The translations under genes were made by a program, and so were the position numbers. Below, in pieces: positions 6,831-14,684 of a stretch of DNA of 36,790 nt; within the stretch, counting starts at the first letter, position 1; each line of letters begins with the position of its first letter. The DNA comes from an uncultured Eubacteriales bacterium (GTDB taxonomy: Bacteria > Bacillota > Clostridia > Oscillospirales > CAG-382): assembly GCA_934444645.1 (NCBI GenBank), contig CAKSCV010000025.1, positions 1 through 36,790 of the forward strand. Direction: 5' to 3'. Below the pieces are notes generated by a model. That model was given only the letters and a program-made list of their open reading frames with translations. It searched no databases and had not been told where the DNA came from.

Positions 6831-8420
6831 TAATGCTTTTTGTGCCAACAAAAAGAGGGAAAAAGCCGCCAAGGGCGGCGGAAGGATTTAATTTGGTTTG
6901 TGCGAATTTGCTGTTTGTGTGCGCTGATTCGAGGTTTGCAAAACCTCGAAAGTTCCCTTGAAAGGATTTAATTGTTGCGGTGCGAAGCTGTCACTGCGGT
7001 GGGCTGAATCGAGGTTTGCAAAACCTCGAAACTCCCTTAAAAAGGTTTTAATTGTTGCAGTGCGAAGCCGCTATTGCGGCGAGCTGAATCGAGTTTTGCG
7101 AAACCTCGGAACTTCCTGCAAAGGGGACGTTTTACGTTCTTTTTGCGTCGTGCAAAAAGAACCAAAAAGCACGCCAGAGGTTTGCGAACCTCTGGACTCC
7201 GGGGACGATTCAAAGCTCTGCCGGAAGTGATTTTGCAAAGTTTTCCGGCGGCTCATGTCGAAACCGGTTTTGCCCGCAAAACGGCGGCATAAAGGCTTTG
7301 AATCGGTGCGAAAGGGTAGCTGTACTGCTGACGCAAGACTGATGTTTTTCGAAAAAGAATTATTGTAGTGCAAGCTCACAGTAGCAAGCGATTTCGAAAA
7401 GGGTTGCTGCGCGTTAGTTTTGTTGCGGTGGGAAGTTGTTGCCGCGGTGCGCTAAGAAATAGTTTTTCTTTATCAGTAAGCTTTGCATGAGCCAAAAAAA
7501 CGCCTTTTTCGCGAATAAAAAATTTCATTAGCAGAAAACGTTGCGAACTTCACTCAAAGCCGTTTTTACGCATAAAAACTTCTTTTGCACGTGCCTTTCT
7601 TCGCTGTTCGCAAAAAATTCCCATTTTCACAAACCAAAAGCCCTTTTTTGCACAAACCTTTACGAACTGTCCTCAAAAACCGCCTTTTTTACGTACAAAA
7701 AGCCTTTTATTCGCACAAACCTTTCCTTGTTGCTATCCAAAACAGCTCTTTTCCCCCCTTCGCCTCCCATTCCAACACCCCTTAACCTACTGTCCACAAA
7801 AGAATACAGCTGTTCTTTTAATCTCTGCTCTAACTCCTTTCGCTGTAAAGCCGGAGTGTCGCACCGATTCAAATCATTGCCGGCGATACCCGGAAAACTT
7901 GCGGTTTTCTGTGTAGCCGGTTACCTGATGAAAGCCGGTCACTTTCGCTTCAAAACGTATCGACCGGCGATTTGAATCGTCCCCGGAGTCCAGAGGTTCG
8001 CAAACCTCTGGTGTGCTTTTTGGTTCTTTTTGCACAACGCAAAAAGAATAAACCCGTTCCCTTTCCGGGGAGCTCCGAGGTTTTGCAAACCTCGAATCAG
8101 CACACCACAGCCGCAGCTTCGCACCGCAACAATTAAAACCTTTGTAAGAGAGCTCCGAGGTTCTGCAAACCTCAAATCAGCCCGCCGCAGCCGCGGCTTC
8201 GCACCGCAACAATTAAAACCTTTTTAAGGAAGCTTCGAGGTTTCGCAAACTTCGAAGCAGCGCACAAAAACAACAACTTCGCACAAATAAAATTAAATCC
8301 TTTTTCCGCCTTCCGGCGGTGTCCCTGCCGGGACGGCACACTCCGTGTGCTTTTTTGGTTCTTTTTGCCGGGCGCAAAAAAAACTGATGGAAGAATCGAG
8401 GTTCTGCAAACCTCGAATCA
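6820..8420 (+). repeat. Palindromic repeat unit B, type II to type I
   Basis: A complete unit of about 1.6 kb filling the gap between the AraC gene and malic enzyme. Left arm: an outer T/A-rich hairpin (6820-6866), three H1 stem-loops (6928-6950, 7009-7029, 7088-7109), H3 (7128-7165), H2 (7174-7195) and H4 type II (7207-7303). Middle: a block with GACGCAAGACTGATG, then a T-rich stretch (7480-7800) and a conserved block around ACAGCTGT (7778-7820). Right arm: H4 type I (7866-7978), H2 (7990-8011), H3 (8017-8050), three H1 (8074-8094, 8154-8175, 8233-8256), the hairpin trio (8306-8350) and one more H1 (8396-8417). No credible gene: several frames on both strands are open through the repeats. 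Confidence 0.9.
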
Positions 8421-8467
8421 GCGCACAAAATCACCCAATACACTATTCACATAAAAAGGAAGATACT

Positions 8468-9640
8468 ATGGACATCCGCAAAGAATCCCTCAAAAAACAC
8501 TATGAATGGAAAGGCAAAATCTCCATAAAAGCCAATGTCAAGGCCGATACCGCCGAAGCATTGTCCCTCGCCTATACACCCGGCGTTGCCGAACCCTGCC
8601 TTGCCATCAAAGAAGACGTCAACAAATCCTATGAATTGACCCGACGCTGGAATACCGTCGCCGTCATCACAGATGGCTCCGCCGTCTTGGGCCTCGGCGA
8701 TATCGGCCCGGAAGCCGGCATGCCCGTCATGGAGGGCAAATGCCTGCTCTTCAAAGCCTACGGTGATATCGATGCCATTCCGTTATGTATCCGCTCGAAA
8801 GATCCCGATGAGATCGTCCGCACCGTGTCCCTGCTTTTGGGCAGCTTCGGCGGCGTAAACCTTGAAGATATTGCCGCACCGCGCTGCTTTGAGATCGAAC
8901 GCAAGCTAAAGGAAATCTCGGATATCCCCATCTTCCACGACGACCAGCACGGCACCGCCGTCATCGCCCTTGCCGCTCTTATCAATTCGCTGCGCCTGAC
9001 CGGCAAGAAAAAAGAGGATATCAAGGTCGTTATCAACGGCGCAGGCGCGGCAGGATGCGCCATCGGTCGGCTGATGATCGCCTATGGCGTGAAAAAACTC
9101 ATTTTCTGCGATAAAAACGGTGCGATCTGCGACGGCGACGCACAAATGCACGCTGAGCATGAAGCTCTTGCCAAAATCAGCAATCCCCGTCACGAGCGTG
9201 GCTCCCTGCGCGAGGTGATAAAAGGCGCCGATGTGTTCTTCGGACTTTCCCGTCCCAAACTTGTGGATGAAGAAATGGTGCGCAGCATGAATCCGGACGC
9301 GGTTATCTTTGCTATGGCAAATCCCGAGCCCGAAATATTGCCTGAGGTCGCCAAAGCCGCCGGCGCACGCATTGTCGGCACGGGCCGGAGCGATTTTCCG
9401 AACCAGATCAATAACGTCCTCGCGTTCCCCGGTATTTTCCGCGGCGCATTGGATGTGCGTGCGTCGGATATCAATGAGCCGATGAAAATCGCGGCAGCCT
9501 ATGCGCTTGCAAATCTGATTTCCGAGGAGGAGCTGAAGGACGACTATATTCTCCCGGCAGCTTTCGATCCGCGTGTGCGTGATGCCGTGGCAAAAGCGGT
9601 TGCCGACGCTGCCAGGGCAAGCGGCGTGGCAAGAATTTAG
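8468..9640 (+). CDS. NAD(P)-dependent malic enzyme
   Basis: A 390-residue cytosolic enzyme that decarboxylates malate to pyruvate with reduction of NAD(P). Signatures in order: LAYTPGVAEPC (catalytic Tyr region), TDGSAVLGLGDIGPEAGMPV, FHDDQHGTAVI (metal-binding Asp residues), the Rossmann loop INGAGAAGCAIGRL, and FAMANPEPEI. The length fits the short bacterial form without the phosphotransacetylase extension. The start at 8468 is chosen because AAAAGGAAG lies just upstream; a longer frame from 8345 would translate part of repeat unit B. The stop codon is TAG. No promoter is visible between the repeat unit and the gene, so transcription may start inside unit B. Probable role: linking C4 acids to pyruvate and supplying reducing power. 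Confidence 0.95.
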   Translation: MDIRKESLKKHYEWKGKISIKANVKADTAEALSLAYTPGVAEPCLAIKEDVNKSYELTRRWNTVAVITDGSAVLGLGDIGPEAGMPVMEGKCLLFKAYGDIDAIPLCIRSKDPDEIVRTVSLLLGSFGGVNLEDIAAPRCFEIERKLKEISDIPIFHDDQHGTAVIALAALINSLRLTGKKKEDIKVVINGAGAAGCAIGRLMIAYGVKKLIFCDKNGAICDGDAQMHAEHEALAKISNPRHERGSLREVIKGADVFFGLSRPKLVDEEMVRSMNPDAVIFAMANPEPEILPEVAKAAGARIVGTGRSDFPNQINNVLAFPGIFRGALDVRASDINEPMKIAAAYALANLISEEELKDDYILPAAFDPRVRDAVAKAVADAARASGVARI

Positions 9641-9736
9641 GGAGGTTTCGGTAAAACAGGCTTCACGCCGCGCGAAAACGAATGCTTTCCATGGCCGCTT
9701 GCTGTGTTCTGTGCCGCAAATCCGCTTAAAAATCGC

Positions 9737-9773
9737 AAAAAACAAGAATTTTTATTGAATTCTTGTTTTTTTC
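9737..9773 (+). terminator. Intrinsic terminator after malic enzyme
   Basis: The stem ACAAGAATT / AATTCTTGT with a 7-nt loop is followed by T7 and preceded by A-rich sequence. The stem resembles the terminator at 3628-3666. Confidence 0.85.
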
Positions 9774-9775
9774 TC

Positions 9776-9804
9776 TTGCAATACGGCAAACTATATGATA
9801 TAAT
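9776..9804 (+). promoter_or_regulatory. Promoter for pgk-tpiA
   Basis: TTGCAA-N17-TATAAT lies directly after the malic enzyme terminator and 52 nt before the pgk start codon. Confidence 0.8.
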
Positions 9805-9855
9805 GTAGTTTAGAAAAATTTGTTAAAATTTTATTTATCGAAAGGTGCGAAGACT

Positions 9856-11154
9856 ATGTTAAACAAGAAAACTGTCGAAGATGTAAACGTAGCCGGCAAG
9901 CGCGTTCTTGTCCGCTGCGACTTCAATGTGCCGCTTAAAGACGGTGTTATCACCAGCGATAAGCGTATTGTCGCCGCTATCCCGACCATCAAATACCTGC
10001 TCGGCAAAGGTGCAAAGGTCATTCTTTGCTCTCATATGGGCAAGCCGCATGCCGTCTTTACCGAAGGCTTCGGTCTCGATAAGAAAGAAAAGAAAAAGGT
10101 AGAAGCTCTTCCGGAAGCAGAACAGGCTGCCGCAAAAGCAGAGCTTCTCGAAAAAGCAAAGAAGAACGATCCGGTCAAGTTCACCTTAAAGCCGGTTGCC
10201 GACCGCTTGAATGAACTGCTTGACGGCAAGGTCACCTTCGCAAAGGATATCATCGGCGAAGATGCCAAGGCTAAGGTTGCCGCCCTCAAAGACGGCGAAG
10301 CCGTCCTTCTCGAAAACGTCCGTTTTGACGCACGCGAAACCAAGAACGATCCGTCGTTCTCAAAGGAACTCGCTTCGATGTGCGATGTTTATGTAAACGA
10401 TGCGTTCGGTTCGGCTCACCGTGCACACTGCTCGACAGCCGGCGTTACCGAATTCGTTAAGGACGCTGTCTGCGGTTACCTCATTCAGAGAGAAATCGAA
10501 GTTATGGGCGGCGCGCTTTCCGATCCGAAGCGTCCGTTTGTTGCCATTCTCGGCGGCGCAAAGGTTTCCGACAAGATCGGCGTTATCAACAACCTCATCG
10601 ATAAGGTCGATACCCTTATCGTCGGTGGCGGTATGGCCTACACGTTTATGCGCGCGCTCGGCAATTCGACCGGTACGTCCATCTGCGAAGAGGACAAGAT
10701 CGATCTCGCCAAAGAGCTTATGGACAAGGCGCGTGAAAAGGGCGTTAACTTCTTGCTTCCGGTTGACAACATGATCGGCCGCGAATACGACGAAAACACC
10801 GTTTATATGAGAATTTACTCCGACGCCATTCCGGACGGCTGGATGGGTCTTGACATTGGTCCGACCACGCAAGAGCTGTTCGCAAAGACCATTATCGGAG
10901 CAGGCACGGTCGTTTGGAACGGCCCGATGGGCGTTTCCGAATGGGAAAACTTCGCCGGCGGCACCAAGGCGGTTGCCAAGGCTGTGGCTGACAGCGGCGC
11001 CATCTCCATCATCGGCGGCGGCGACAGTGCGGAAGCTGTCGAACGTCTCGGCTTTGCCTCCAAGATTACGCACATCTCCACCGGCGGCGGCGCGTCCCTT
11101 GAATTTCTCGAAGGCAAGGAACTGCCCGGCATCGCTTGCCTGAACGACAAGTAA
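9856..11154 (+). CDS. pgk: Phosphoglycerate kinase
   Basis: A 432-residue glycolytic enzyme transferring phosphate between 1,3-bisphosphoglycerate and ADP. Signatures: VLVRCDFNVPLKDG near residue 17 (family pattern), ILCSHMGKP, VLLENVRF, GGAKVSDKIGVI, and the nucleotide-binding region with IIGGGDSAEAVE near the C-terminus. It is longer than the common ~395 residues because of a Lys/Glu/Ala-rich insertion at about residues 65-107, before the LKPVADRL segment. The ATG at 9856 is preferred over 9820 because it is followed at once by the family-typical N-terminus and has GAAAGGTG upstream. It is followed 86 nt later by tpiA, most likely in one transcript. Confidence 0.97.
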   Translation: MLNKKTVEDVNVAGKRVLVRCDFNVPLKDGVITSDKRIVAAIPTIKYLLGKGAKVILCSHMGKPHAVFTEGFGLDKKEKKKVEALPEAEQAAAKAELLEKAKKNDPVKFTLKPVADRLNELLDGKVTFAKDIIGEDAKAKVAALKDGEAVLLENVRFDARETKNDPSFSKELASMCDVYVNDAFGSAHRAHCSTAGVTEFVKDAVCGYLIQREIEVMGGALSDPKRPFVAILGGAKVSDKIGVINNLIDKVDTLIVGGGMAYTFMRALGNSTGTSICEEDKIDLAKELMDKAREKGVNFLLPVDNMIGREYDENTVYMRIYSDAIPDGWMGLDIGPTTQELFAKTIIGAGTVVWNGPMGVSEWENFAGGTKAVAKAVADSGAISIIGGGDSAEAVERLGFASKITHISTGGGASLEFLEGKELPGIACLNDK

Positions 11155-11172
11155 TAAAAAATAAGGAAAACG

Positions 11173-11204
11173 CATAACACACTTCGCGCATGAGGTGTGT
11201 TATG
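11173..11204 (+). other. Intergenic hairpin between pgk and tpiA
   Basis: A perfect 10-bp stem, CATAACACAC / GTGTGTTATG, with a 12-nt loop sits in the pgk-tpiA gap. There is no T-run after it, so it is more likely an mRNA processing or stability element than a terminator. Confidence 0.5.
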
Positions 11205-11240
11205 TGTGCAAATACGACTGAAAAGAAAGAAGATAGTGTC

Positions 11241-11996
11241 ATGAGAAAGAAAGTTATTGCAGGCAACTGGAAAATGAACAAAACGCCGACCGAAACGGCG
11301 GCCTTTGTGGAAGATTTGAAGAAAGTGGCCGAAGGCAAAAACGGCTGCGATATCATCATTTGCGTTCCGTTTGTAGACATTCATGCGGCAGTAGCCGGCA
11401 CCAAGGGCACCAACATCAAGGTTGGCGCACAGAACGTACATTTTGCTCCGAGCGGTGCGTATACCGGCGAGATCAGCGCGGCAATGCTTCTTGACTGCGG
11501 CGTGGAATATGTTGTTATCGGGCACAGCGAAAGACGTCAGTATTTCGGCGAAACCGACGAAACGGTCAACGCACGCGTCAAAGCGGCTTTGGAAGCAGGC
11601 TTGAAGGTTATCCTCTGCATCGGCGAGCTGGAAAAGGAACGCGACCAAGGCATTACGGCTGAGATCCTCGGCAAGCAGACCAAGGTCGATCTTCTCGGCG
11701 TTACGGCAGAGCAGATGAAGAACGTCATCATTGCCTATGAGCCGGTGTGGGCGATCGGTACGGGCAAGACCGCAACGACTGCACAGGCAGATGAAGCCTG
11801 CGGCGTTGTCAGAAACGTTGTTGCCGAGCTTTACGGTAAGGCTGTTGCGGAGGAGACCATCGTTCAGTACGGCGGTTCGATGAACGCCAAGAACGCAGCA
11901 GAGCTTCTTGCCTGCGAAAATGTGGATGGCGGCCTTATCGGCGGTGCATCGCTGAAAGCGCCTGACTTCGGCGTTATCATTGACGCAGCTCAATAA
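11241..11996 (+). CDS. tpiA: Triosephosphate isomerase
   Basis: A 251-residue TIM-barrel enzyme interconverting dihydroxyacetone phosphate and glyceraldehyde 3-phosphate. It starts MRKKVIAGNWKMNKTPTE, with the catalytic Asn and Lys near residues 10-12. The catalytic His lies in VVIGHSERRQYFGE, the catalytic Glu in AYEPVWAIGTGKTAT (also the mobile loop), and the phosphate-binding YGGSMNAKN and GGLIGGASL follow. The length is standard. The start at 11241 matches the family N-terminus; the frame upstream to 11190 reads through the intergenic hairpin. It is co-transcribed with pgk and ended by a strong terminator. Confidence 0.97.
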   Translation: MRKKVIAGNWKMNKTPTETAAFVEDLKKVAEGKNGCDIIICVPFVDIHAAVAGTKGTNIKVGAQNVHFAPSGAYTGEISAAMLLDCGVEYVVIGHSERRQYFGETDETVNARVKAALEAGLKVILCIGELEKERDQGITAEILGKQTKVDLLGVTAEQMKNVIIAYEPVWAIGTGKTATTAQADEACGVVRNVVAELYGKAVAEETIVQYGGSMNAKNAAELLACENVDGGLIGGASLKAPDFGVIIDAAQ

Positions 11997-12019
11997 GCAA
12001 GGTTTATATTGTGATTTTA

Positions 12020-12051
12020 CGCCCGACGGGAATGCCCGTCGGGCGTATTTT
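12020..12051 (+). terminator. Intrinsic terminator after tpiA
   Basis: A 12-bp stem, ACGCCCGACGGG / CCCGTCGGGCGT, with a 4-nt loop is followed by ATTTTT. It sits 24 nt after the tpiA stop. Confidence 0.9.
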
Positions 12052-12054
12052 TGC

Positions 12055-12325
12055 AAGCCGCGGAGCGGCGGCCGGTTGCCGCAGGCAACAAAAAGGCGGC
12101 ATAGCCGCCGAGAAATGCCGCGGAGCGGCAGAAATGTTGCGGAAGCAACAGAGATATAGCCGCCGAGGGCGGCGAAAAGCACGCAGGGCGTGCTGCCCCG
12201 AATGGGGCAAACTTTCCATGAATATGGAAAGTTCAAAAGGCGGCTTTGCCGCCGAGAAATGCCGCGAAGCGGCAGAATTGTTGCGCAGCAACAAGAAAAG
12301 TGACGCCAAGGGCGGCGAAAGGATT
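12055..12325. repeat. String of about eleven short hairpins
   Basis: Almost every base here belongs to a short GC-rich hairpin placed end to end: GTTGC/GCAAC, GGCGGC/GCCGCC, TGCCGC/GCGGCA, GTTGC/GCAAC, a CCGCC pair, AGCACGC/GCGTGCT, GCCCC/GGGGC, AACTTTCCAT/ATGGAAAGTT, then GGCGGC, TGCCGC and TTGTTGC pairs again. The order GGCGGC-TGCCGC-GTTGC occurs twice. It leads straight into repeat unit C. No gene is present. Confidence 0.75.
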
Positions 12326-13725
12326 TAATTGGATTGTGCGAATTTATTGTTTATGTGCGCTGGTTCGAGGTTTGCAGAACCTCGGAGCTTCCTTAAAAAG
12401 GTTTTAATTGTTGCGGTGTGAAGATGTTGTTTTGGTGTGCTGATTTGAAGTTTGAAAAACCTCGGAACTTCCTGCAAAGGGGACGTTTTTACGTTCTTTT
12501 TGCGTCGTGCAAAAAGAACCAAAAAGCACGCCAGAGGTTTGCGAACCTCTGGACTCCGGGGACGATTCAAATCGCCGGTCGACAAGATGTTTTTGCTAAA
12601 ACAACCGGCGTTCATCAGGTAACCGGTTTTGCGAAAAGCTGTAACTTCGTCGGGTATCGCCGGCAATGATTTGAATCGGTGCGACGCTCCGGCTTTACAG
12701 CGTAAGGATTTAGAGCGGAGATTAAAAGAACAGCTGTATTCTTTGCAAACAGTAGGTTAAGGGGCGTTGAAATGGGCAGCGGAGGGCAAAAAAGAGTTGC
12801 TTTGGATGGCAATAAAAAAGGTTTGTACAAAAGAAAGGCTTTTGGTTTGTAAAAATGGAAAATTTTTGCGGACAGCGAGAAAAGGCTTGTGCAAATGAAG
12901 AGTTTTTGTATGTAAAAGGGCAGCTTTTGAGGGCGGTTCGTAAGCTTTCTGTAAATAGAAAACTTTTGGTTTGTGAAAATGGGAATTTTTTGCGGACAGC
13001 GAAGAAAAGCACGCGCAAAAGCCGTTTTTGTGCGTAAAAAACGGCTTTGAGTGAAGTTCGTAAAGCTTTCTCTGCTAATGAAATTTTTTGATTCACGATA
13101 AAGGCGTTTTTTTCGGCTCATGCAAAGCAAACCGATAAAGAAAAAACTCATTTCAGCACTGAAAAACTCCAACTTTCCACCGCACCCAAACTAACGTGCA
13201 GCCACAAATTTTATCCGCGAAAACGTTCTGTGAGCTTGCAGTACAACAATCCTTTTTCGAAAAACATCAGTCTTGCGTCTGCACTACGGTAACCCTTTCG
13301 CACCGGTTCAAAGCCTTTACGCCACCGTTTTGTGGGCAAAACCGGTTTCGGCACGTGCCGCTGGAATTTTCTGCAAAATCACTTCCGGCAGAGCTTTGAA
13401 TCGTCCCCGGAGTCCAGAGGTTCGCAAACCTCTGGTGTACTTTTGGTTCTTTTCGTACAAGCGAAAAGAACCAAAAACGTCCCTTTCGCAGGGAAGCTCC
13501 GAGGTTCTGTAAACCTCGAATCAGCATACCGCAGCCGCAGCTTCGCACCGCAACAATTAAAACCATTTTAAGGGAGCTTCGAGGTTCCGCAAACCTCGAA
13601 ACAGCACACAAAAACAACAACTGCGCACTAACAAACTTAAATCCTTCCGCCGCCTTACGACAGAGTCCCTGCCGGGCCGGCACACGCCGTGTGCTTTGGC
13701 TTTTTTTGCAAATTGCCAAAAGAAG
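12310..13725 (-). repeat. Palindromic repeat unit C, inverted orientation
   Basis: A complete unit between tpiA and ecfT, with its type I half on the left, opposite to units B and D. Left arm: H1 (12364-12386), a degenerate H1 (12441-12467), H3 (12484-12524), H2 (12531-12552) and H4 type I (12564-12677). Middle: the ACAGCTGT block (12724-12764) and the A/G-rich complement of the T-rich stretch (to about 13130). Right arm: H4 type II (13305-13402), H2 (13414-13435), H3 (13441-13476, a perfect 15-bp stem), two H1 (13499-13519, 13578-13600) and the hairpin trio (13650-13694). A last T/A-rich hairpin ends near 13725. Confidence 0.9.
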
Positions 13726-13769
13726 CCTTAGAAAAACCTCCAAAACCGATAAATATTTGAAAAAAAGCC

Positions 13770-13798
13770 TTGGATATTTCGAAAAAGTGTGATATACT
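13770..13798 (+). promoter_or_regulatory. Promoter for ecfT-truA
   Basis: TTGGAT-N17-TATACT lies just after repeat unit C and 55 nt before the ecfT start, so the pair has its own promoter rather than being read from an upstream ecfA. Confidence 0.65.
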
Positions 13799-13853
13799 AT
13801 ATTATTATATTATATGTGTAAATATCGCTTCCCGAAAGGAACCTTTCATCATT

Positions 13854-14672
13854 ATGCTCTCCGATATCACTCTCGGTCAATATTTTCCCGGAAACAGTAT
13901 CCTTCATAAACTTGATCCGCGCGTCAAAATCGTGTCGATCATCTTGTTCATCGTCACCATATTCCTGTCGAAAACCTACGCCGGGTTCGCACTCGTCTTT
14001 GCTGTTTCCGCACTGCTTGTCGCGGTCAGTCATATCCGCTTTTCCACTATCTTGAAAAGCTTGAAACCGGTGTTGTTCATTCTGATTTTCACCATGATCG
14101 CGAACCTTCTTTGGACAAGCGGCGAACACCTTTTGGTGCAGTTTTGGGTCATTCACATCTATGCTGAGGGCGTCTCCTATGCCTTGCTCATGGCCTTGCG
14201 CATTGTTTGCTTGATCGTGGCGACCTTTGTCCTTTTGACCTATACCACCTCGCCGGTGGCATTAACCGATGCACTCGAACGCCTGCTGCATCCGCTTGCA
14301 AAGCTAAAACTTCCGGTGCACGAATTCTCCATGATGATGTCCATTGCCTTGCGCTTTATTCCGACGCTTTTGGAGGAAACCGATAAAATCATGGCGGCAC
14401 AAAAAGCACGCGGTGCCAATTTCGAAACCGGAAAACTTATGAACCGCATCAAGGCACTCATCCCGATTTTGGTGCCGTTGTTCGTTTCTGCCTTTCGCAG
14501 AGCCGATGAGCTTGCCGGCGCCATGGAATGCCGCTTATATCACGGCGGCGAGGGCAGAACGCGCATGAAGGTGTTGAAGATCGGCGTGTCCGATTGCCTG
14601 TTTATGTTGTTTTTAATCGTTGTTTTAGCGGTCAATCTTTCCTTTAATCATCTTTTCCCGAATGTTTTTTAA
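13854..14672 (+). CDS. ecfT: ECF transporter transmembrane protein EcfT
   Basis: A 272-residue membrane protein that couples the two EcfA ATPases to vitamin-binding S components. It opens with the family-typical LGQYFPGNSILHKLDPRVKI, has about five to six membrane helices, and carries the cytoplasmic coupling region with the first ARG motif (AAQKARGANFETG). The second motif reads MECRLYHGGEGRTRMK, where many relatives have ARGY. The start at 13854 is chosen because the frame upstream (to 13770) contains the promoter; AAAGGA is 13 nt upstream, a rather long spacing. In most Bacillota ecfT follows two ecfA genes in the ribosomal cluster. Here no ecfA is adjacent and repeat unit C lies upstream. 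truA follows 12 nt later. Confidence 0.92.
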   Translation: MLSDITLGQYFPGNSILHKLDPRVKIVSIILFIVTIFLSKTYAGFALVFAVSALLVAVSHIRFSTILKSLKPVLFILIFTMIANLLWTSGEHLLVQFWVIHIYAEGVSYALLMALRIVCLIVATFVLLTYTTSPVALTDALERLLHPLAKLKLPVHEFSMMMSIALRFIPTLLEETDKIMAAQKARGANFETGKLMNRIKALIPILVPLFVSAFRRADELAGAMECRLYHGGEGRTRMKVLKIGVSDCLFMLFLIVVLAVNLSFNHLFPNVF

Positions 14673-14684
14673 GGGGAGTCACTT

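Noticed and set aside
6900..7110. CRISPR-like array from regularly recurring H1 hairpins
   Set aside because: Spacing is irregular, the linkers between hairpins are themselves repeated rather than unique, and no cas gene is present.
7128..7165. H3 hairpins as ordinary transcription terminators
   Set aside because: The T-runs are inside the stem rather than after it, copies occur in both orientations within one unit, and they are not placed at gene ends.
6820..8420. Classical insertion sequence
   Set aside because: No transposase frame, no obvious target-site duplication visible by eye, and the arms are hairpin arrays rather than single terminal inverted repeats. A non-autonomous element remains possible.
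11173..11204. Terminator between pgk and tpiA
   Set aside because: The hairpin has no following T-run, and no promoter for tpiA is visible after it.
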